Virus record (IMG/VR): IMGVR_UViG_3300030329_003739
Location: 1 to 57,324 of that record
Direction: 5' to 3' (one strand)
Length of the DNA: 57,324 bases
From: a virus
Positions 51,564-57,324 of this stretch are shown piece after piece (within the stretch, counting starts at the first letter, position 1; every line of letters begins with the position of its first letter). The position numbers and the translations under genes were made by a program. The notes beneath the pieces were generated by a model. The model was not told where the DNA came from and did not search any database. It was given only the letters and a program-made list of their open reading frames with translations.

Positions 51564-51956
51564 TCAAAATGGAACATCGTTTGATTGAACTGGTTGGGTA
51601 ACAGTAGGCTCAGTGCTTGCAGGCTTATCAACTGTATCCGATTTCTTATCTAAAGAAATTAATTTATCTACAGTTATCTTGTGCTTGCTACGCTTACCAC
51701 CATCTTCTGTTTCCCATCTATCCTGATGAAGCCTGCCTTCCACTAAGACGTTAGAGCCTTTGGTTAGATAGTTAGATGCGAAGTTAGCAGTCTGATTCCA
51801 CAGTGTAAGATCCACATAATGCACTGTCTGCTTGTCCTTGTACCCCTCGTTAACTGCAAGAGGCACATCACCTACTACTTTATCTTCTCCTAGCTGCCTT
51901 AGTTCTACATCTCGAACCAAATTCCCTGCTAGGATTACTCTATTAAAACTTGCCAT
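51564..51956 (-). CDS. ssb: Single-stranded DNA-binding protein
   Basis: 130 residues. FNRVILAGNLVRDVELRQLG, the central VHYVDLTLWNQTANFASNYL and GSNVLVEGRLHQDRWET belong to the OB fold of bacterial-type SSB. The disordered tail ends NDVPF, a variant of the acidic C-terminal tip that recruits partner proteins. It protects single strands during replication and recombination. GAAAGGTTAATGAG precedes the ATG. The gene lies between the VWA protease and the recombinase. Confidence 0.95.
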   Translation of the reverse strand: MASFNRVILAGNLVRDVELRQLGEDKVVGDVPLAVNEGYKDKQTVHYVDLTLWNQTANFASNYLTKGSNVLVEGRLHQDRWETEDGGKRSKHKITVDKLISLDKKSDTVDKPASTEPTVTQPVQSNDVPF

Positions 51957-51960
51957 CTCA

Positions 51961-53610
51961 TTAACCTTTCAAAATAATTTTAGTTATGTGGCTGGGCGGA
52001 GCCCAGTATTCTTCTACTTCCTGTGTTAGTACAGCTAGCACAGGTACCTTTAGTTCGTCCGGCCATGGAGTCATGCCATCGGTGATTGCAACTATTACAT
52101 CTGGCTTCGGGTTAGCTTGCTCTAGCGTATCTTCAATCAACACGCCAACATCAGTACCTCCACCACCGTTCAACTGAAGTTGCCTCAGTTGATTGTCACT
52201 TACATTCTTAGACATGACTACTTTAGTCTTAGCTCCGGTGTCACCCGTAATAACACAGACATCCTCACTGGATCCCAGGTTATCTAATAATTTTTTTATT
52301 ACTGAGTAAGCCTTGTCGTAATCATCACTCATCATAGAAGCTGACGTGTCTAGGCATATTGCAAGCTGTGGTTTCCCACTGCGTTTGACTGGCCTGCATA
52401 CTCCATGCCCTAGCCCACGCCTATTCAACCTGCGATAAGTTCTCTTGCCTCCCCTGGATCTAAAGTTATTTAGTTTTCCACGGGTCAGTCTGAGTATCAT
52501 AGACCATGGGTCTTCAGAGATCTTAGATATGGAACGCATCACATCCTTCAAGGCGAATGATATATTATTACCTAAATCACCTTGAGCTTTGTGACATGCT
52601 GATGTTACAAGCGAATCAACATCGGCTTCACTCATTGAGTTTCCACCGGCGTTACCACCTGAGCCAGCTATCTCCCAAGGTCTTGGCGTTCCATCTGATA
52701 CCGAGGATCCACTTCCTCCGGTGCCTGGCGCTGGTATTGGTTCGCCATTCCAGACGAGGGAGCCTGATTCATCTGTTGATATGAAGCCATCTGTTGGCTC
52801 GCCATCTGATTCAGTTGAGCATCCATCACTTGCAGTGCGTTCGCTGTCCCCTGATTGATCCCGATGATCTGACCCGCTAGTATCTGTAGCTGTCCTTCCA
52901 TCTGGTTCAACTTGTCCTTCATTTCCTCCTGCTGATCCTTGTTCTGCACCAGATTCCCCAGTGTCACTTGGATCGTCGTCAGTTTCTCGTTGAAATCTAA
53001 CTGCACTTCCTGTATCTTCTCCAGCGTCGCTCGGCCTATCCGACCGTTCGTCGTTGGAGTTGCTTTGGTCTTGGCCATCGCTAATTCCTTTCATCAAAAT
53101 TCTAAAAACTTTTTCTGCGGATTGATTGCCTGTGATCTCAGGTGTTTGACTGTATGGGTATCGGTCGTGCATCAACCAATCATAACCCACTCTGAACTCA
53201 CACCATCTACCACTCGTCCCGTGTACCGAGAACTCCTGGTCCAGTAAATAATTTACTGTTATGTCACAGGCTTCATTCCATTTCTCTCTACTAATCTTTG
53301 TAGGATTATTCACTAAGGCATGAAACCTACGGTGATGCCCCATAAATATATGACACATCTCATGCAACAAGCATGAACTAATCTCCGCTTGATGACGATT
53401 CTCTAGGTACTCAGGGTCGTAGTACAAATTTAATAATCTATCTACTGCCATAGTGCCTAGCCCTTTGACTGGCACAGTACGCATAGAGAACAGTAAGTCA
53501 CGGGAGAACTTCCAGTACCTAGCAGCCGTCAGCTTTGCTTGTCGCAAAACCTCCGGCTCTTTGTGGTTTATTCTAGAATATACTTCCGTTGTCGGCAATG
53601 ATTTAGCCAT
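51961..53610 (-). CDS. VWA-like putative metallopeptidase (DUF2201-type)
   Basis: 549 residues in three parts. Residues 1-170 carry HEMCHIFMGHHRR at 83-95, an HExxH zinc-protease-like site. Residues about 178-315 are a low-complexity Ser/Asp/Gly/Thr/Glu linker, which coincides with a second gene in another frame. Residues 416-549 form a von Willebrand A domain with the MIDAS residues DTSAS (421-425), GGGGTD (T486) and ITDG (D510). This family (COG3864-like) is usually paired with a MoxR-type AAA+ ATPase, as here. Such pairs work as protein-remodelling machines; the target in phage infection is unknown. TAAGGAG precedes the ATG. Confidence 0.82.
   Translation of the reverse strand: MAKSLPTTEVYSRINHKEPEVLRQAKLTAARYWKFSRDLLFSMRTVPVKGLGTMAVDRLLNLYYDPEYLENRHQAEISSCLLHEMCHIFMGHHRRFHALVNNPTKISREKWNEACDITVNYLLDQEFSVHGTSGRWCEFRVGYDWLMHDRYPYSQTPEITGNQSAEKVFRILMKGISDGQDQSNSNDERSDRPSDAGEDTGSAVRFQRETDDDPSDTGESGAEQGSAGGNEGQVEPDGRTATDTSGSDHRDQSGDSERTASDGCSTESDGEPTDGFISTDESGSLVWNGEPIPAPGTGGSGSSVSDGTPRPWEIAGSGGNAGGNSMSEADVDSLVTSACHKAQGDLGNNISFALKDVMRSISKISEDPWSMILRLTRGKLNNFRSRGGKRTYRRLNRRGLGHGVCRPVKRSGKPQLAICLDTSASMMSDDYDKAYSVIKKLLDNLGSSEDVCVITGDTGAKTKVVMSKNVSDNQLRQLQLNGGGGTDVGVLIEDTLEQANPKPDVIVAITDGMTPWPDELKVPVLAVLTQEVEEYWAPPSHITKIILKG
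52668..53078 (-). CDS. Overprinted coiled-coil gene within the VWA gene
   Basis: 136 residues in the +1 frame relative to the host gene. The product has a basic start, long helix/coiled-coil heptads (LEKIQEVQLDFNEKL, EMKDKLNQMEGQLQILAG, VMDAQLNQM), then a Gln/Met-rich tail. AAAGGA sits seven bases before the ATG, with MAKTKATPTTN as the start. It lies wholly inside the low-complexity linker of the 549-residue protein. The combination of Shine-Dalgarno site, length without stops and a natural-looking heptad pattern supports a real gene, but composition alone could produce such a frame by chance. Confidence 0.5.
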   Translation of the reverse strand: MAKTKATPTTNGRIGRATLEKIQEVQLDFNEKLTTIQVTLGNLVQNKDQQEEMKDKLNQMEGQLQILAGQIIGINQGTANALQVMDAQLNQMASQQMASYQQMNQAPSSGMANQYQRQAPEEVDPRYQMERQDLGR

Positions 53611-53620
53611 GATAAACTCC

Positions 53621-54736
53621 TTAATTGTGGATATTACTTAGCCAATCATCTTCCATGCTGGCAACGTACTCGTTCTTAACTACATCATGACCATCAGGCT
53701 TCAACTCTAATAGCTTAGCCTCGAAGGTCTTTGCAATCTCAGGGTGTGTACGATGCACTGTTGCAAGGAACTCTCTGCCATTCTCCCATCTCTCTGGAGT
53801 TAACTCTTCCTTAACTCTAGTGAGTACGGATTTAACGTAGCTTATAGCTAGGTTACTTGCTTTAGGCAGCTCAATCTCACGAGGACTGTTAAGTATTTCC
53901 TCGGGATCACCGTAGCTATCTACATCTAGGAAGTCTAAGAACTCCTGACCTACCTCATCACCGACACATCCACCTATTAACTTACGCTGTGTCTTCTTGT
54001 TGGCACCGACTAGCATTGCGGCACCCAAGATACGGGCAGCATTAGTCCATGATCTAGGTGAAGGGAATGGGCTACCCATAGTCTCATCTTTATTGGGTCG
54101 GTTAAGATACTCAGGCCGAGACAGTGTAGTTCTACAGTTAACAAAACTATTTATTTTGTCAGCGTAGAAAGGTACTGATTCCTCCCAACCATCTGGAATC
54201 ATAGGGAACTTAGGTGCTGGAAACTCAAAGCCTCCACCCTCAGTCATCCCTTGAGCCCATGCTTTCTTGTCGAACTCCCAATCACCTACGCACATCCTGT
54301 TAATCATAGGCTCGCTGATCTCGTGACCGTTTGCAGCTTCATCAGGTCTGTTACCTGCTGCGTACACCCAGCAATTCTTTGGCGGGCTAGCCATGAACGT
54401 GAGTGCTGCTGCTTGCATGTCCTCCGATACACAAGTGAACTCGTCAACCAGCATTAAAGATTTTTCTTTCTTGGCCTGGATGATGTTCTCCATTGGGTAC
54501 TTCTTAATGACACCATGCTCTTCGCCATCCACTGTTACCTTGGATGGTATAGGAAATCCTCCAATGTCCTCTGGTTCATGCTGATCCAGGAGCATAAGAA
54601 TAAATTTTCTTTGTGCTGCCTGTGATAGTGCTGTCATTACCTCCGTCTTGCCTAGTCCAGGTGAACCATATGCAAAACTTACTACTCCGATTTGTGGTGG
54701 GATAAAGTACCACCAATTTGTTTGCTTAGTTTTCAT
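53621..54736 (-). CDS. MoxR-type AAA+ ATPase
   Basis: 371 residues. GSPGLGKT at 24-31 is Walker A, KSLMLVDEFT near 90-100 is Walker B, and a sensor-type VYAAGNRPDEA follows at about 122-132, in the layout of MoxR AAA+ proteins. Its immediate partner downstream is the VWA-like metallopeptidase, the usual co-occurring pair. AAGGAAAAG precedes the ATG. MoxR-VWA pairs insert metals or mature complexes in bacteria; a phage role could be particle maturation or host remodelling, which is unknown here. Confidence 0.85.
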   Translation of the reverse strand: MKTKQTNWWYFIPPQIGVVSFAYGSPGLGKTEVMTALSQAAQRKFILMLLDQHEPEDIGGFPIPSKVTVDGEEHGVIKKYPMENIIQAKKEKSLMLVDEFTCVSEDMQAAALTFMASPPKNCWVYAAGNRPDEAANGHEISEPMINRMCVGDWEFDKKAWAQGMTEGGGFEFPAPKFPMIPDGWEESVPFYADKINSFVNCRTTLSRPEYLNRPNKDETMGSPFPSPRSWTNAARILGAAMLVGANKKTQRKLIGGCVGDEVGQEFLDFLDVDSYGDPEEILNSPREIELPKASNLAISYVKSVLTRVKEELTPERWENGREFLATVHRTHPEIAKTFEAKLLELKPDGHDVVKNEYVASMEDDWLSNIHN

Positions 54737-54756
54737 AACTAATCTTTTCCTTACTA

Positions 54757-55716
54757 CTAAAGTTCAATATCACTAAACACATCTGCATTAACATTAATAT
54801 TTGCCTCGTATTCTGCCCGTCGTGCAGACTCTTCGACTGACTCTACGAGTTTGTTGAACTCATCCATCTCAGATAGCAGTGGTCTCAACAACGCAACCTC
54901 TGCCCTCCACTTCTCACCTATATTCTTGCGGACTTGTATGACATGCTTGGTTTGATTTTCTCTTTTGTTGAGTTCATCAAGCTCAGCCTGTATCTTTACG
55001 AAGTCTTCCCGCACTACATCGAATAGAGATTTCATACTCTCCGGCGATGATGATGGTGGGAAGTCTCGTATAACAATACCCATGTCACCAAGATTCTTAG
55101 CTAGCAATGTCCAGTCTTCACTGTCCTTGCTGTGCATCCAGTAAACCCTGGAGTCTAGCTGCTTAACAAAGAAATTTCTTTCGACATATCTTTGAAGGCT
55201 TTCGTTCACCTGAGTGGAATCAATGGTGTCCTCATACTTAGCCCAGTATTTCTTTACTAGATAGTTAACACTAGGTATAAGAGGATTGCTAGAATCCTTT
55301 GGGTCTTCAATAGGCTTCGTGTCCTTCTTCCTGGAAAAGAATTTTATTTCAGGATCTTTCTTCTCTGGATAATCCAAGTCGTCATGCTTAACTAACCTAA
55401 CGCAACACACGAACACATACTCCGTATCACCCTCATCGTTCTGATAGTTGTATCCGATCTCGTACTTATCTCTGCGTCCATCCTCCCTATCCCAGCTACG
55501 CCACATAGGAGTAATGACTGGCCTGAACCTAGTAATACCATATGAGCTACTCTTCCAGTTAGACATCGCTCTGTTAAGTACATACTTAAAGTTCTTGGAT
55601 AGATCTACATCAGGTGCAACGTGACTGCCCATTTCATTTGAGTATTCCTCATGGCTGACACGCTTACCCTTCCACATAATGATGTGGCCCATTGCTTCAT
55701 TCGTTGTCGAGCTCAT
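54757..55716 (-). CDS. Hypothetical protein next to the MoxR-VWA pair
   Basis: 319 residues. The N-terminal half is rich in aromatic and charged residues (SYGITRFRPVITPMW, EYVFVCCVRLVKHDD); residues about 218-300 form a long coiled coil (FVKIQAELDELNKRENQTKH, then RPLLSEMDEFNKLVESVEES). I do not recognise a family. It is co-transcribed with the MoxR and VWA genes, so it may be the substrate adaptor of that module. AAAGGAATATAAACG precedes the ATG, which overlaps the gene before by 20 bases. Confidence 0.6.
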   Translation of the reverse strand: MSSTTNEAMGHIIMWKGKRVSHEEYSNEMGSHVAPDVDLSKNFKYVLNRAMSNWKSSSYGITRFRPVITPMWRSWDREDGRRDKYEIGYNYQNDEGDTEYVFVCCVRLVKHDDLDYPEKKDPEIKFFSRKKDTKPIEDPKDSSNPLIPSVNYLVKKYWAKYEDTIDSTQVNESLQRYVERNFFVKQLDSRVYWMHSKDSEDWTLLAKNLGDMGIVIRDFPPSSSPESMKSLFDVVREDFVKIQAELDELNKRENQTKHVIQVRKNIGEKWRAEVALLRPLLSEMDEFNKLVESVEESARRAEYEANINVNADVFSDIEL

Positions 55717-56026
55717 CGTTTATATTCCTTTCTAACTTGTCGATGATTTTATTCTTTTCTTCCTGTGTAATTTCTACGTCAGCTAGGATTTCTGTTATTG
55801 CTTTGAAGCTATTCTGAATCTGTTCAATAGGCACACAGATAGAATGCTTAACGCCATTCTCATCCTCGTGTAACTGAACAATATCTAATAGCCCATCAAC
55901 CACACCAGCTAGCATAGTTATTAGTGGTCCAGCCATGTCATGCTTACCATCCTTGAGCTTCATGACAAAGCCTTCGACTCCGTACTCACCTTCTGTTGAG
56001 ATCTTAATTAAATACTTTTCACTCAC
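55697..56026 (-). CDS. Hypothetical protein, GTG start
   Basis: 109 residues, not recognised. A beta strand start (KYLIKISTEGEYGVEGFVMKL), a helical middle with hydrophobic residues (GPLITMLAGVVDGLLDIVQL) that is too polar around to be a clear membrane span, and a charged helix at the end. The GTG start at 56026 has AAGGAG eight bases before it. It overlaps both neighbours, as is usual for this operon. Confidence 0.6.
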   Translation of the reverse strand: MSEKYLIKISTEGEYGVEGFVMKLKDGKHDMAGPLITMLAGVVDGLLDIVQLHEDENGVKHSICVPIEQIQNSFKAITEILADVEITQEEKNKIIDKLERNINDELDNE

Positions 56027-56225
56027 TAGTTTTCTCCTTATCTAGTGCTGGTTTATAGACAGGTAACGCGCGTAACTTCCGATGCTCCGCTTCAACTTCA
56101 TTACCTAGGTCTGGGTTCTCTTCCATTGATAGTAGATCCTGCATCTCCATCTCATCTAGATATTGATGGTATGCAGGGTCGTTATATGGATCGTCTTTAT
56201 ACAAGTGATGTAGCTCGTCGCTCAT
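56019..56225 (-). CDS. Small acidic hypothetical protein
   Basis: 68 residues, rich in Glu, Asp, Tyr and His (YKDDPYNDPAYHQYLDEMEM), likely unstructured or helical; not recognised. AAAGGAGGAGAAAG is a strong Shine-Dalgarno site for the ATG. It overlaps the endonuclease gene before it by 29 bases and the next gene by eight. Confidence 0.6.
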   Translation of the reverse strand: MSDELHHLYKDDPYNDPAYHQYLDEMEMQDLLSMEENPDLGNEVEAEHRKLRALPVYKPALDKEKTSE

Positions 56226-57180
56226 CTTTCTCCTCCTTTACTTGATGCCATAATGGTCCACGACCCCAGTCATTTAATTTCATGACTGATTTGTCAGAAC
56301 CATTCTTCAATTTATTTATGTGGTACTCAAGCCTTTCCCTCGATGGTATTCTCCAGTTACTTTTGATTACCAATAGCTTCCATCCCAGCTCTTTGATTTT
56401 GGAATTCCTTTCTCTGTCTTGCTTCCTTCTTTGCCCGTCACCATGCCAGAAGAATGAATCATATTCAATTACAATCTTGTCATTAGGTAACGCAGCATCT
56501 GCATATCTCCCCTCTGAAAGTTTGTAATTAACAATCGCATTTATATTCCTAGCCATTTTAATTTGTGCATCGCTGGCTAATTTCCCATTTACAAATTGCC
56601 TGCAGTTAGGACATGATTTTAATTTCACCATATTCTGATAGCTATGATTTAATACGCATCCGTTTTTACATTTCCAAACTGTTGGAAGTGTCGTATTCTT
56701 TGGCACCGAGTCACCAATCCATTCAATCCCTTTGCTTTTTCTAGCTAACAAATAATCTTTTTTAGTTTTTCGATTCTTTGGTGTGTGGTTTTCATGCTTA
56801 CATTTATTACACCCATAAAGGATTGCATTCCTTAGAGATTTATTAACCACATGACCACACTTACCAATCCAATCTACTTTTTCTTTGTGGTGTGCTGGTT
56901 TAAACTCGTTAAGAGGAACAAATCCATTTTGTTTGGCCAGCCTTAAACCTTCATCGTATTTGTTTTGTCTTTTTGATTTCTCAATAGATGAACATTTTTG
57001 ACACTGCCCCTTCCCTGTTTTAGATACTTTGAGTTTTAATTTTGAAAGGGATACGCTTACATCATGTCCGTTTTGACATATCCATTCTGTAGAATCGGCT
57101 AATAGTCTAGGCTTTTTCTTGCCCTTCCATTTCCAATTTATAGAGTTCGCTAATTCTTTTATCTCTTTAACACTTATCAT
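56197..57180 (-). CDS. Zinc-ribbon repeat protein with Vsr/DUF559-like endonuclease domain
   Basis: 327 residues. The N-terminal 200 residues contain three or four treble-clef/zinc-ribbon units, each of the form W-x-C-x-x-G-H ... C-x-x-C (WICQNGHDV, WIGKCGHVV, WKCKNGCVL and GQCQKC, GCNKC, SCPNC). The C-terminal part has GRYADAALPNDKIVIEYDSFFWHGDG and then RNSKIKELGWKLLVIKSN, the D ... EYD ... W/H ... GW layout of Vsr/DUF559-type PD-(D/E)XK nucleases. Free-standing homing or nicking endonucleases of phages have this build. A strong GGAGGAG precedes the ATG. Confidence 0.82.
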   Translation of the reverse strand: MISVKEIKELANSINWKWKGKKKPRLLADSTEWICQNGHDVSVSLSKLKLKVSKTGKGQCQKCSSIEKSKRQNKYDEGLRLAKQNGFVPLNEFKPAHHKEKVDWIGKCGHVVNKSLRNAILYGCNKCKHENHTPKNRKTKKDYLLARKSKGIEWIGDSVPKNTTLPTVWKCKNGCVLNHSYQNMVKLKSCPNCRQFVNGKLASDAQIKMARNINAIVNYKLSEGRYADAALPNDKIVIEYDSFFWHGDGQRRKQDRERNSKIKELGWKLLVIKSNWRIPSRERLEYHINKLKNGSDKSVMKLNDWGRGPLWHQVKEEKDERRATSLV

Positions 57181-57246
57181 TTGTATCTCCTCCTACTGGT
57201 AGCGGGCTGACGAGTACATCTAGATCCCCACCTAGTGTGCACTCGA

Positions 57247-57264
57247 GAGTCTGTGCACAGACTC
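57247..57264 (-). promoter_or_regulatory. Perfect 18-bp palindrome within a possible promoter
   Basis: GAGTCTGTGCACAGACTC is perfectly symmetrical. On the minus strand TTGACG (57269-57264) overlaps one edge as a possible -35 box, the palindrome fills the 17-bp spacer, and a poor -10 (TCGAGT) follows. It would serve the operon starting at 57180 and looks like an operator inside a spacer. The 144 bases after that gene hold no gene. Confidence 0.5.
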
Positions 57265-57324
57265 GTCAACCCTACCCAGTTCTACCAACGTGATACCTCT
57301 AGCTGGGCATCACTCGTTATTACA

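Noticed and set aside
1-57324. Circular or complete genome by joining window ends
   Set aside because: No terminal overlap is seen, and joining would truncate the left-edge gene to 23 codons; no evidence for closure.
1-57324. CRISPR arrays, tRNA genes and insertion sequences
   Set aside because: No regular repeat-spacer pattern, no cloverleaf candidates and no transposase were seen; the serine recombinase alone does not show a transposon.

Overview
The window is bacteriophage DNA: nearly all of it is packed protein-coding sequence, with genes in two long opposed blocks, and it carries a recognisable large terminase subunit, portal, capsid block, short-tail adaptor and nozzle proteins, and phage-type recombination genes. 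No tape measure, tail sheath or major tail tube gene is visible. The virion set (adaptor, nozzle-like beta-rich protein, collar-type fibre, two very large internal-type proteins) points to a short-tailed (podovirus-like) phage. Shine-Dalgarno sites are canonical (AAGGA/GGAGG) and GTG and TTG starts occur, so the host is a bacterium; nothing names it. No tRNA, rRNA, CRISPR or insertion sequence was seen. A minus-strand gene runs off the left edge and no DNA polymerase, primase, RNA polymerase or clear endolysin is present, so the window is probably part of a larger genome.

Layout. (1) 1-716: start of a minus-strand gene with a long structured leader, then the regulatory region of the first plus-strand operon. 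(2) 717-6572, plus: four genes for disordered, acidic or very basic proteins, including an EF-hand/dockerin-like 1012-residue protein and an RGG-type Gly/Arg-rich protein. (3) 6569-7781, minus: five small early-type genes, one with a DUF3310 (T7 gp1.7-like) domain. (4) 8011-9718, plus: HExxH protein, HTH-metallophosphoesterase, zinc ribbon and a small membrane protein. (5) 9841-40546, plus: scaffold, capsid, decoration-like protein, terminator, small and large terminase, portal, adaptor, nozzle, collar fibre, then a long series of large virion-type proteins. (6) 40549-42398, minus: two tail-fibre-type genes. (7) 42441-48976, minus: RusA, HNH-like protein, M19 dipeptidase, SF2 helicase, ParB-like protein, ERF annealase, PD-(D/E)XK nuclease, an RpoA-CTD-like protein and an excisionase-type HTH. 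(8) 49029-50617, plus: a divergent cassette of small membrane and surface proteins, likely lysis plus fibre accessories. (9) 50624-57180, minus: serine recombinase, SSB, a VWA/zinc-protease plus MoxR-type AAA+ pair, three unknowns, and a zinc-ribbon endonuclease.

How it may work. ERF annealase, the PD-(D/E)XK nuclease, SSB, RusA and the helicase form a recombination-dependent replication set. A 13-bp inverted repeat, consensus YGACA-N3-TGYCR, recurs at five gene boundaries (ahead of the first operon, the portal, a late virion gene and the minus-strand fibre genes, and after SSB); it is probably a phage-specific transcription or translation signal. Two phage DNA-binding candidates, the RpoA-CTD-like protein and the HTH protein, lie next to each other beside a divergent promoter. 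The most unusual items are this motif, the RpoA-CTD-like protein, a 136-codon gene with its own Shine-Dalgarno site nested in another frame of the VWA gene, and a phage-encoded M19 dipeptidase.
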